Shown here in pieces: positions 8,304 through 16,400 of a DNA stretch of 25,912 nt. The notes under the pieces are model-generated. The model worked only from the letters and a program-made list of their open reading frames with translations, did no database searches and was not told the origin of the DNA. Location of the stretch: NCBI GenBank assembly GCA_045593265.1, contig JAZNWH010000052.1, forward strand, positions 1-25,912. Reading direction: 5' to 3'. Every line of letters starts with the position of its first letter. Positions within the stretch are counted from its first letter, which is position 1. The stretch comes from RGIG8497 sp045593265. GTDB lineage: Bacteria; Bacillota; Clostridia; RGIG6154. Made by a program: the position numbers and the translations under genes.

Positions 8304-8332
8304 ATTATATCAACTTTATCAACAAAAATCAA
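8304..8332 (-). promoter_or_regulatory. Promoter of the aldolase gene, face to face with the deoR promoter
   Basis: Leftward TTGATT (8327-8332), a 17-bp spacer and TATAAT (8304-8309). Its -10 begins one base after the -10 of the opposite promoter, so the two polymerase footprints overlap almost fully and only one promoter can be occupied at a time. Confidence 0.8.
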
Positions 8333-8335
8333 CAA
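8309..8335. promoter_or_regulatory. Triple ATCAAC repeat, candidate DeoR-family operator
   Basis: ATCAAC occurs at 8309-8314, 8318-8323 and 8328-8333 (GTTGAT on the other strand), 9-10 bp apart and so on nearly the same helix face. The array covers the -35 and spacer of the aldolase promoter and the start point of the deoR promoter, where a bound repressor would block both. Assignment to the adjacent DeoR-type protein is inference from position. Confidence 0.5.
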
Positions 8336-8381
8336 TGGCGATTTTGTTGTTAAATAATCATCTTCAATCAAGAGGGGTAAT

Positions 8382-9128
8382 ATGTATCAACAAGAAAGAT
8401 TAAATGAAATAATGAATATTTTAAAAAACGTACATTATACTACAGTAGACTATCTTGTAAAACAAATACATTATAGTCCTGCAAGCATAAGAAGAGATTT
8501 AACTCTTCTGGAAAAACAAGGTTTAGTCAAAAGAACCTATGGTGGCGTAGAAATTAATCAAGAAAGCTCAACACCATTCGTTTTCAGACAATTCAGTATG
8601 AAATCAGCTAAAAACAAAATCGCAAAACAGGCTGCAACACTTGTAAACGACGGAGATATTGTTTTTATTGATGGTTCTTCAACGTCTCAGTATATTGGTC
8701 ATTTTTTAAAAGATAAAAAAGATATCTGCGTTATTACAAATAACATGATGCTTGCATCTTCTATAAATGAATATGGAATAGATGTTTATTGTACTGGTGG
8801 ACTGCTTACTGAAAAACCGGGCACTCTATCGGGAGCTATTACTGCAAAGGCTTATTCTTCATTTCATGCAGATATAATGTTTTTTTCAACAGATGGAATT
8901 AATAATGATGGCATAATTACTATAAAACCTGAAGGGTACTTTATACACACACGATCTATGCTTGACAATTCAGACAAGCATGTTTATTTGTGTGGAAGCG
9001 ACAAAATCGGAAAAACCGCAAAAATTGTTCAATGTACCCTTGATGAAGTTGATTTTTTCATAAGTGATGCAGATACAAATATAAGCTTAAAAGAAAAATT
9101 CCCCCAAACTAATTTTATTACAGTATGA
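8382..9128 (+). CDS. DeoR/GlpR-family transcriptional regulator
   Basis: A 248-aa regulator with an N-terminal winged HTH: RLNEIMNILKNVHYTTVDYLV (about 5-25), the recognition-helix motif YSPASIRRDLTLLEKQGLVKRTYGGV (about 30-56), and a C-terminal DeoR sensor domain with DIVFIDGSSTSQYIG and VITNNMMLASSI, which in this family binds phosphorylated sugars and relieves repression. GAGGGGT precedes the ATG. Its stop overlaps the next reading frame (ATGA), so it is coupled to the GTPase-NYN gene. It is divergent from the aldolase gene, and the triple ATCAAC array between them is the probable operator, so autoregulation is likely. The inducer cannot be read; a sugar phosphate is the family-level expectation. 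Confidence 0.92.
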   Translation: MYQQERLNEIMNILKNVHYTTVDYLVKQIHYSPASIRRDLTLLEKQGLVKRTYGGVEINQESSTPFVFRQFSMKSAKNKIAKQAATLVNDGDIVFIDGSSTSQYIGHFLKDKKDICVITNNMMLASSINEYGIDVYCTGGLLTEKPGTLSGAITAKAYSSFHADIMFFSTDGINNDGIITIKPEGYFIHTRSMLDNSDKHVYLCGSDKIGKTAKIVQCTLDEVDFFISDADTNISLKEKFPQTNFITV

Positions 9129-9139
9129 AAGGAACTTTT

Positions 9140-11755
9140 ATGAAAAGAATTGCAACAGGAATACTTGCTCATGTTGATGCAGGAAAAACAACACTTTCTG
9201 AAGGTCTTCTTTATTGTGCAGGAGAGATAAGAAAACTAGGCAGAGTTGATAATAAAGATGCTTTCCTTGATACTGACGAACTTGAGAAAAAAAGAGGAAT
9301 TACCATTTTTTCAAAACAGGCTGTACTAAATGCAGGAGACAGCATTATAACACTTATTGATACTCCGGGGCATATAGACTTTTCTGCTGAAGCAGAAAGA
9401 ACTTTACAGATTCTTGATTACGCAATATTGGTTATAAGCGCAAGTGATGGTGTTCAAAGCCATACAACAACACTTTGGAATATGCTAAAAAGCAATAACA
9501 TTCCAACATTTATATTTATAAATAAATTAGACCTTTCTACAACATATAAAGATACTGTTATATCAGATTTAAAGCTTAACTTCAAAAGTAACTTTATTGA
9601 TTTCAATGAAAAAGATATAGATGTTCTCAATGAAAACATTGCTGTATGTGATGAAGATATAATGAATTATTACCTGGAAAATAACAAAATTGAAACTTCA
9701 CTTATCGCAAAAGCAATAAAGAAAAGAGTTATATTCCCTGTTTTTGGTGGTTCTGCATTAAAAATGGATGGTGTAGAAGAATTTTTAAACAACGTTGTAA
9801 AATTTTCTGTGCCACAAAACAATTACGAAAATTTTGGTGCAAAAGTTTTCAAAATAACTACAGATGAAAACGGACAAAGACTCACTTTCTTGAAAGTAAC
9901 AGGAGGTCAGCTTAAGGTAAAAACATCTATAAATGATGAAAAAATTAACGAAATACGTATTTATTCCGGTGGTAAATATACCACCTCTCCTATTGCAGAA
10001 TGTGGATGTGTATGCGCTGTAACAGGCCCCAAAAACACATTTGCAGGTCAAGGTCTTGGTTTTGAAATTAATGCTGATAATTTGACATCACAGCCAATAT
10101 TTAATTATAAAGTTATGCTTCCCCAACATTGTGATGTAACTACTGCTTTAGAAAATTTAAAACAACTGCAACAAGAAGAAACTCAGCTGAATGTACTTTG
10201 GAACGAACATTTAAAAGAAATTCAAGTTCAAATAATGGGTGAAATTCAACTTGAAGTTTTAAAACAATTAATATTAAAACGTTTCAACCTTGAAGTTGAA
10301 TTTTCAATAGGAAATATTGTATATAAAGAAACTATAAATAATATTTCAGAAGGTATAGGGCATTATGAACCACTACGTCATTATGCAGAGGTGCATTTAC
10401 TATTAGAACCATTAAAACGTGGTGAAGGACTTCGTTTTGAAACTGATTGCAGTGAAGACGAACTTGATAAAAACTGGCAAAGATTAATACTTACGCATCT
10501 GATGGAAAAAACTCATTGTGGTGTTCTAACCGGCTCACCTATAACAGATATCAAAATTACACTTAAATCCGGAAAAGCTCACTTAAAGCATACTGAAGGT
10601 GGAGATTTTAGACAAGCAACCTATAGAGCAGTACGACACGGCTTAAAATGTGCTGAATCCATACTTCTTGAGCCTTATTTTGATTTTATTTTAGAAATTC
10701 CATCGGAAAACACAGGTCGTGCAATGACCGATTTGAATAAAATGGATGCTGTTTTTTCTTTACCACAAACATATGGTAACGTAACCAAAATAGCAGGAAA
10801 TGCACCTGCTAAATTATTACATGACTATCATAAAGAATTAGTATCATATTCTCATGGTAAAGGCAGGCTAAATTGTTCTTTCTCAGGCTATGACGTTTGT
10901 AAAAATTCATTAGAAGTAATAGAGAATATTGGTTACAATTTTGACGCTGACACAATTAACACAGCCGATTCTGTTTTCTGCTCCCATGGTGCAGGTTTTA
11001 CCGTTAAATGGAATGAGGTAAAAGACTATATGCATTTACCATCCATATTAAATGTAAAAAAAGAAGAAAAAATTCAGAATGTTAAAGAAAGAAGCCACAG
11101 TGTTTCTGCAAGTGATGAGGAATTGCTCGAAATTTTTGAAAGAACTTATGGAAAAATCGAAAGAAAAATTCCCACTCACAAGCTGCATACACAAAAAGAA
11201 TATGTATATGTTCAAAAAGCTAAAAAAACTGATAAACGAAAAGAATATTTACTAATAGACGGATATAATATTATTTTTTCATGGGAAGATTTAAAAAAAC
11301 TTGCTGAAGATAATTTGGAAACTGCAAGAGAAATACTCGTCGAAAGAATGTGCACATATAAGCTTTTCAAACCTTTTGAAATAATTCTTGTTTTTGATGC
11401 TTATAAAGTTAAGGGAAATATCGGAGAAAAAGAGTTTATAAACGGTATAAATGTTGTATATACTAAGGAATCTCAAACTGCCGATGCATACATTGAAAAA
11501 ACAACTAAGGAACTTGAAAAAAACTATAAAGTTACAGTAGCTACATCGGACTCACTTGAACAACTTATAATCTTTGGTAGTGGTGCAAATCGTATGCCTT
11601 CCCGCCATCTCGAAGATGATGTCAAAAACATATATCAAAATATTCACAGTTTAGTTGACAAATATAATATCGAAACAAACACATCAAAAATATATAATAT
11701 ATTGCAGGAAAAACTTTCACAAATTTCTATTATCGAGGACGATGATAATGACTGA
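9140..11755 (+). CDS. TetM-like ribosomal GTPase fused to a C-terminal NYN (YacP/Rae1-like) RNase domain
   Basis: An 871-aa fusion. Residues 1 to about 640 are an EF-G/TetM-type translational GTPase: G1 AHVDAGKTT (10-18), switch I KKRGITI, G3 DTPGH, G4 NKLD and G5-like GGSALK. Domain II, III and IV/V segments follow, including YRAVRHGLKCAESILLEPY and EIPSENTGRAMTDL as in ribosomal protection proteins. A basic linker leads to a NYN domain (about 704-850) with LLIDGYNIIFSW, LVFDAYKVKG, the acidic TADAYIE motif and VATSDSLEQL. In Bacillus, YacP (Rae1) cuts mRNA in the ribosomal A site. I chose ATG 9140 because AAAGGA stands 6-7 nt before it; the ATG at 9125 overlaps the regulator stop and only supplies that site. 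Classical TetM has about 640 aa and no NYN. Whether it protects from tetracycline is not shown; ribosome rescue or stress surveillance is equally possible. Confidence 0.93.
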   Translation: MKRIATGILAHVDAGKTTLSEGLLYCAGEIRKLGRVDNKDAFLDTDELEKKRGITIFSKQAVLNAGDSIITLIDTPGHIDFSAEAERTLQILDYAILVISASDGVQSHTTTLWNMLKSNNIPTFIFINKLDLSTTYKDTVISDLKLNFKSNFIDFNEKDIDVLNENIAVCDEDIMNYYLENNKIETSLIAKAIKKRVIFPVFGGSALKMDGVEEFLNNVVKFSVPQNNYENFGAKVFKITTDENGQRLTFLKVTGGQLKVKTSINDEKINEIRIYSGGKYTTSPIAECGCVCAVTGPKNTFAGQGLGFEINADNLTSQPIFNYKVMLPQHCDVTTALENLKQLQQEETQLNVLWNEHLKEIQVQIMGEIQLEVLKQLILKRFNLEVEFSIGNIVYKETINNISEGIGHYEPLRHYAEVHLLLEPLKRGEGLRFETDCSEDELDKNWQRLILTHLMEKTHCGVLTGSPITDIKITLKSGKAHLKHTEGGDFRQATYRAVRHGLKCAESILLEPYFDFILEIPSENTGRAMTDLNKMDAVFSLPQTYGNVTKIAGNAPAKLLHDYHKELVSYSHGKGRLNCSFSGYDVCKNSLEVIENIGYNFDADTINTADSVFCSHGAGFTVKWNEVKDYMHLPSILNVKKEEKIQNVKERSHSVSASDEELLEIFERTYGKIERKIPTHKLHTQKEYVYVQKAKKTDKRKEYLLIDGYNIIFSWEDLKKLAEDNLETAREILVERMCTYKLFKPFEIILVFDAYKVKGNIGEKEFINGINVVYTKESQTADAYIEKTTKELEKNYKVTVATSDSLEQLIIFGSGANRMPSRHLEDDVKNIYQNIHSLVDKYNIETNTSKIYNILQEKLSQISIIEDDDND

Positions 11756-12428
11756 TATACAAAAGAAATTATTTGAATTACAGGATTTATAATATAAAAA
11801 ATTCCATTCAAAGTTAATACCCAAAACTAATTCTGACACTATTATAGGAGTCAGAACACCATTGATAAGAAATCTTATAAAAAGTTTAAACACAAAAGAA
11901 ATTACAGATTTTTTAGAGTCAAAACTTCCTCACAAATACTATGAAGAAAATAATCTTCACGCATTATTAATTTCAAATATAAAAGATTACAATTTATGCA
12001 TTACTGAATTGGAAAAATTCCTGCCTTATATTGATAATTGGGCAACTTGCGACTCTTTAAGACCTATATGTTTTAAACACAACAAAGATAAATTAATTAA
12101 TAACATAAATAATTGGCTTGAAAGTAACCAGACGTTCACAATTCGTTTTGGTATAGAAATGCTTATGGTGCATTTTCTTGATAAAGATTTTAACTATAAT
12201 TATTTATTAAAAGTATCAACAGTTAAGGCAGATGAATACTATGTAAAAATGATGATTGCCTGGTACTTTGCAACTGCTCTTGCAAAACAATATAGATATG
12301 CAGTGAAATTCATCGAAAATATGACCCTTCCCAAATGGGTGCATAACAAAACCATACAAAAAGCAATTGAAAGTTTTCGCTTAACCGATGAACAAAAACT
12401 ATATTTGAAGTCTTTAAAAATATCTTGA
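11748..12428 (+). pseudogene. DNA alkylation repair protein (AlkD-like), interrupted by an in-frame stop
   Basis: From ATG 11748, overlapping the end of the GTPase gene by 8 nt, the frame reads MTDIQKKLFELQDL, then TAA (11790-11792), then YKKFHSKLIPKTNSDTIIGVRTP and on, without a further stop to 12428. The full frame (about 226 codons) has the length and opening of the clostridial AlkD-like HEAT-repeat glycosylase family, which excises alkylated bases such as N3- and N7-methylpurines. The family usually has lysine (AAA) at the stop position, so one A-to-T change explains the break. Later residues GIEMLMVHFLD, YYVKMMIAWYFATALAK and WVHNKTIQKAIESFRL match AlkD repeats and look undecayed. A downstream restart at TTG 11862 would lack the first 38 residues. 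Confidence 0.85.
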
Positions 12429-12453
12429 CTTATTTATGGTTTTGTTATAAAAT
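12425..12453 (+). promoter_or_regulatory. Promoter of tadA inside the end of the alkD-like gene
   Basis: TTGACT (12425-12430) overlaps the alkD-like stop codon. TGTTATAAA at 12443-12451 supplies an extended -10 (TG plus TATAAA, 15-bp spacer), with TAAAAT at 12448-12453 as the 17-bp-spacer alternative. Either places the start point at about 12457-12461, at or just before the tadA ATG. Confidence 0.65.
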
Positions 12454-12460
12454 ATGTTCT

Positions 12461-12916
12461 ATGAGTGATATAAAATTTATGAAATCTGCACTTAAACTTG
12501 CAAAAAAAGCAGAAGATATAAACGAAGTTCCTGTAGGTGCTGTTGTTGTCAAAGATGGAAAAATTATAGCACGTGGTTATAACAGACGAGAAGTTGATTG
12601 TTGCTCAACTTCTCATGCAGAAATGATAGCAATAAAAAAAGCCTGCAAAAAAATCGGTGCATGGCGACTCATTGGTTGTGATCTTTATGTTACTTTAGAG
12701 CCATGCCCCATGTGTTGTGGCGCAGCAATTAATTCGAGAATAGAAAATATCGTGTTCGGAGCATACGACCCAAAAGCAGGGGCTTGTGGAACCGTTGTTG
12801 ATTTGTGTAATACTAAAGATTTTAATCATCATCCTGTCGTAACAGGTGGGGTTATGGAAAAAGAATGTTCTCTCCAGCTAACTAACTTTTTTCGTAAACT
12901 ACGAAAAAATAATTAA
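12461..12916 (+). CDS. tadA: tRNA-specific adenosine deaminase (TadA)
   Basis: Deaminates adenosine-34 to inosine in tRNA-Arg(ACG), an essential wobble edit, using a zinc-activated water. The zinc motif HAE (TSHAEMIAIKKA, about 54-65) and PCPMCCGA (about 86-93) are intact, as is EVPVGAVVVKDGKII near the start. The chosen ATG 12461 gives MSDIKFMKSALKLAKKA, the usual TadA opening, and a protein of 151 aa. A longer frame from TTG 12425 would translate promoter bases and is unlikely. No Shine-Dalgarno precedes ATG 12461, and the promoter leaves almost no leader, so translation may be leaderless. A terminator-like hairpin follows the stop, and tRNA-Ser lies downstream. Confidence 0.95.
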   Translation: MSDIKFMKSALKLAKKAEDINEVPVGAVVVKDGKIIARGYNRREVDCCSTSHAEMIAIKKACKKIGAWRLIGCDLYVTLEPCPMCCGAAINSRIENIVFGAYDPKAGACGTVVDLCNTKDFNHHPVVTGGVMEKECSLQLTNFFRKLRKNN

Positions 12917-12944
12917 AAACACTTAGAGATATACCTAAGTGTTT
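12917..12944 (+). terminator. Terminator-like hairpin after tadA
   Basis: AAACACTTAG (12917-12926) pairs perfectly with CTAAGTGTTT (12935-12944) around an 8-nt loop. The stem begins at the tadA stop. The T-tract is carried by the 3' arm and is short, so efficiency is uncertain. Confidence 0.65.
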
Positions 12945-13136
12945 AACTCGAAATCCCCTCGGTTACACTGTAACTGTACCCCTACAAATGGCTTAACCGT
13001 GCGGGTTTAAGCGAGGTTCAAACCTTGTTTTTACACCCATATCTAGCGGTTTTTCTAGCCATTTCTAACATTTTTCTAACAAAATTTTATAATTTACTCA
13101 GTTTTTTCTCCGTCAAATCGGAGTTCAAACATATCT
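12945..13136. other. Intergenic stretch before tRNA-Ser with phased CTARC repeats
   Basis: No gene is seen. Bases 12955-13030 are GC-richer than the flanks and can fold: CCTCG near 12957 faces CGAGG near 13013, enclosing the CTTAACC/GGGTTTAAG hairpin, and AGGTTCAAACCT follows. From 13043 four short direct repeats occur: CTAGC at 13043 and 13055, CTAAC at 13065 and 13076, each after a T-run and 10-12 bp apart. A small hairpin CTCCG-TCAAAT-CGGAG (about 13109-13124) lies just before the tRNA. This could be old attachment-site or leader sequence, but I could not assign it. Confidence 0.4.
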
Positions 13137-13229
13137 GGAGATGTACCCAAGTGGTTGAAGGGTCTGCACTCGAAATGCAGTAGGTCGGCTCAAACCGGCG
13201 CCAGAGTTCAAATCTCTGCATCTCCGCCA
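13137..13229 (+). tRNA. tRNA-Ser(CGA)
   Basis: A complete class II tRNA of 93 nt with encoded CCA. The acceptor stem GGAGATG pairs with CATCTCC, the discriminator is G and CCA follows at 13227-13229. The anticodon arm is CTGCA-CTCGAAA-TGCAG, giving anticodon CGA, which reads the UCG serine codon. A long variable arm (TAGGTCGGCTCAAACCGGCG region) and a T-arm with GTTCAAAT are present. It has its own strong terminator. All genes to its right look accessory, consistent with the frequent use of tRNA-Ser genes as integration targets, but no integrase and no repeated 3' end were found in the window. Confidence 0.97.
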
Positions 13230-13230
13230 T

Positions 13231-13271
13231 CAAAATCTCAGTAACCATTTGGTTACTGAGATTTTGTTTTT
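13231..13271 (+). terminator. Strong terminator after tRNA-Ser
   Basis: CAAAATCTCAGTAACC (13231-13246) and its exact complement (13251-13266) form a 16-bp stem with a 4-nt ATTT loop, followed by a T-run. It starts one base after the CCA end. Confidence 0.92.
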
Positions 13272-13347
13272 CTGAATTTGTTATACAAAATTGCTCATAT
13301 ACTCTTTAGTTTCAAATTCTGGGTAAAACGCGCAAATGATTACCACT

Positions 13348-13376
13348 TTGATTTACACACAAATTTGTGTTATAAT
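13348..13376 (+). promoter_or_regulatory. Near-consensus promoter with palindromic operator in the spacer
   Basis: TTGATT (13348-13353), a 17-bp spacer and a perfect TATAAT (13371-13376). The spacer holds the perfect 14-bp palindrome ACACAAATTTGTGT (13357-13370), well placed for a repressor. No open reading frame follows; the transcript would run into the terminator at 13429-13470. Confidence 0.75.
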
Positions 13377-13382
13377 TTATTT

Positions 13383-13470
13383 AAAAGTGGTTTTATAAGT
13401 TACACCATCTTGTTCATGTAAAAAAGCGAAGTGGCCCTTGAAAACGGTGTTCAAGGACCACTTTTGTTTT
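13383..13470 (+). ncRNA. Candidate small RNA of about 85 nt beside the SIR2-STAND gene
   Basis: A strong promoter (-10 at 13371-13376) points into an intergenic stretch that ends about 85 nt later at a strong intrinsic terminator. The only ATG in between is followed at once by TAA, so the product should be non-coding. The 5' end AAAAGTGG (13383-13390) can pair with CCACTTTT (13458-13465), competing with the AAGTGG arm of the terminator stem. ACACC (13402-13406) can pair with GGTGT in the terminator loop. It lies convergent to the SIR2-STAND gene and shares its terminator, so it could act on the 3' end of that mRNA, but no target is shown. Existence rests on promoter plus terminator only. Confidence 0.5.
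13429..13470. terminator. Bidirectional terminator shared by the small RNA unit and the SIR2-STAND gene
   Basis: AAGTGG-C-CCTTGAA (13429-13442) pairs with TTCAAGG-A-CCACTT (13450-13463) with one C-A mismatch and a 7-nt loop. A T-run follows on the right, and A-run bases at 13421-13425 give a T-run for leftward transcripts. It lies 15 nt past the SIR2-STAND stop. Confidence 0.88.
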
Positions 13471-13484
13471 AACTTTGTATTTTC

Positions 13485-16400
13485 TTACTTATATGTCGTA
13501 GCTTTATATACCAACTTTCCATTCTCGTCAAAATAGAAAAATCCTGAAATATGTGGCATTGGATAATTTATCTCTTTCCCCAGAGTTGTATCATGCAATA
13601 TCCTTTTTTCTGATAATACAGTCCAGAAGATTGCATATCCTTTACTTTTTAAAAATTGATTAAACAATTTTTCATTTACAAAAAAACCTATGTCTTCGCC
13701 GATAAGTTCTCCAGTATCAAAACAGACTAAATTCCCATCACCATCATATAGACAACTATTTTCTTTTCCATATTGAAGAGATAGTGCATCAAAAATTTCC
13801 ACGCACGGTTTATACACGACGCTAGTTGCATTTCCCATTTCACTATTAAGATTATCTCCATAGCGTTCTGAGAAGTATTTATGAACCGGAATTAAGACCA
13901 TTTCATTCCCAAAAAGCTTATCATACTTATCATTTGAAAAATTGAATTTCATCCATTCATTGCCACAATAATATGGATCCTTAAAGAATTCAAAGCCGTC
14001 TGACCAATAATACTCTTTGTTGTATAACTGAGAATTTTCATTAGGTTCTGCGGCCCACCTTCCCATAAGATCAATACTTGAATTTTCAAAGATATCAATG
14101 AACTTTTTATATTGTTTGTTTTTAACAATGTATCCATTTATTTGAATCCACATGCTTTTTTGTGGCATTTGATAGTTCTGCATTCCTAAGAGTTTTTCTT
14201 CTTCCCAAGAATACCATCCATTAAGCAGTAAATAATCATTGTTTTTGTATTCCATTTTAATCAACTTTTCCACACTAGGAAAATCGTTAAAATTATCAAG
14301 CCACGAAAGATGTCCTACTGCAGGTAAAGAATAAATTGAGTTATGTATTTTTTTGACTTTAGAATTCTGCGATGCAATAATTTTAATGGTGGGATCTATA
14401 TTTCTTATATATGGTTCAAAACTTCCTAAACACTTTATTTTCTTCTTTTCACCTGATTCCCCTGAGTATACTTTCAAATCATAATTATCCGCCACCTGGG
14501 CTGCTAACTCATACAAAGCTATCCACTGATACTTCTTACCAATTCGTTCCCGCGATAGACTGTTATATCTTCCGCTTCCAATATGTCTATCATATTCTCC
14601 ATGTTTTTCAACATCATACCCTAATTGAAATATTCGTTTTATAGCAATATTTTTTAAATCGTTATAGTCCAGCCCATCCCAATTAGAAAAATAACTTTGA
14701 AAGGTATAACGTCCAAAATCCCCATATCCACCTGGTTGTCCTTTTCGATCATATTCCACTTGCATTGAACTGATTATTGCATTTTGGCTCCAATAATAAT
14801 CCTTAAAATCTGGGGCACGATAGTCAAACTCGTATTTTTTTATTTCTTCATCGCTAGGGACTTCTGGCATGCTTGACTTGTAGGGAGGCTGAACATCAAG
14901 TGCTTTTAACTCCTCGCTATCAACCTTATACTTAGCATAATTAACTATATTTTTTGCATAGTCCCGTAGTAATATATTAGGATAAACATTCTCACTCTTA
15001 AATATTTGATTGTAAACAAATCGAGCAAGTTTTTCTATTTGCATATCTGATGGTTCGTTAACTATACACCCAAAGCACACAGCATACAATCTTTCGATAA
15101 CATACGGATCATCAACATCTTTAAATTTATCCATCACAGCCAACAGAACATCTATTTTACCACTCAATAAGCATACGAGTGCTTTAGTCGTTTTATCTCT
15201 GAGAGATTTATTAGATGTAATTAAGAATGTTGCAAGCATGCTCGCACCCAGACGAACAGTATCATCTAATACATTTGTTTTATCAATATGCACGAAACAC
15301 CATTCTAACAATCTGTTTATTGGAGAACCTTCCTCATAATACAGCTGATCCAACAAGGGGATAAAAATAGAATCTCTATCGGGCATATCAAAACTTAAAA
15401 TATATTTAATTGTCTTTTCTGCATTTAAGTCATGTCCAATTTTTACAGACATAAATATTAGCTCTTCAAAGAAAGTCTCAAATCCAATATTAGTCCTTAA
15501 AACTACTTTATTAATATAATCAAACACTTTCTTTTCTAACTTGGTATTTTTTCTCCATTTTAGAGATCTGCAAAATGACTTTATTATGTTACTATTGTTT
15601 TGTTCATAAATTTCAAACAATTCATATTTTGATGATTCTGGCAATACTATAGCAAGTGCTTCTAAAACATCTCCATATCGTATGAGATTTGAATATTTTT
15701 CTTTGAAAATAGCAATCCCTTTTTCATTCAAATCATTAGCAATCATCTCTGCGTACAGATAATCCTCTAGTTTCTCATATGTTACAAACACATATTCGTT
15801 TCCATCGTAACCTACGTTTTGCGTCAACACTCCATTAGAAATCAACTCATCTAATAAAGAATTATGTATATTATACTTTTTCTCAACTTCTATTACCAAC
15901 TCACAAGCGTCATTCAAAGGGATAAAATTGTTTTTTAGATTATGGTAATATTTATATTCAACAATTCTATGAATAACTTTTTCAACCATATTCATACGAA
16001 TACTATAATTACATTTTGCAGCTACTTTCCTATTCACTGCCACTAAAAAGTTTTTGTAAATGTCAGTAAAATTAATTTGTGATAAATTAATCGTACAATT
16101 CCTAAATCCTTCGCAAAACAACCTTAAAAACAATGGGTTTCTAAATTCAGGTTCCGATAAAGGTACCTCCATACAGTTAATTCCATACGAATCAAAATAT
16201 TTTTTTACAGCATGATGCTCTACAGTTGAGAATCCATTGTGTTTTACAAGAACAAATTTTTCTTTCAATGACGACTTATCTGCGAAAAGATTATCAACGT
16301 ATTCCGTTCTTATAGAAGCAACAAGCCCTAACCAAGAATATTTTTTTATCATTTCAACAATTCCCGCTAAATGCTCATTCCAAATATTTTTGCCATTACC

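Noticed and set aside
9125..9139. GTPase start at ATG 9125
   Set aside because: The five extra codons contain the AAAGGA site for ATG 9140 and no site lies at proper distance before 9125.
9140..11755. Acquired tetracycline resistance gene (tetM/tetO/tetW)
   Set aside because: It is only family-level similar, carries a C-terminal NYN domain absent from the known resistance genes, and sits in a housekeeping operon without mobile signatures, so resistance is not claimed.
12425..12460. N-terminal extension of TadA starting at TTG 12425
   Set aside because: These bases form the -35 and -10 of the promoter, there is no ribosome binding site, and the predicted residues do not fit TadA; ATG 12461 gives the normal start.
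12945..13030. SRP RNA or a degraded tRNA after tadA
   Set aside because: The SRP core GGTCAGGTCCGGAAGGAAGCA-like sequence is absent, and the GGTTCAAACC T-arm look-alike has no matching acceptor or anticodon arm.
13137..13229. tRNA-Ser as attachment site with a duplicated 3' end marking the island border
   Set aside because: I looked for the GTTCAAAT...CTCCGCCA 3' end again across the window and found no second copy; no integrase gene is present. The tRNA is only a plausible border.
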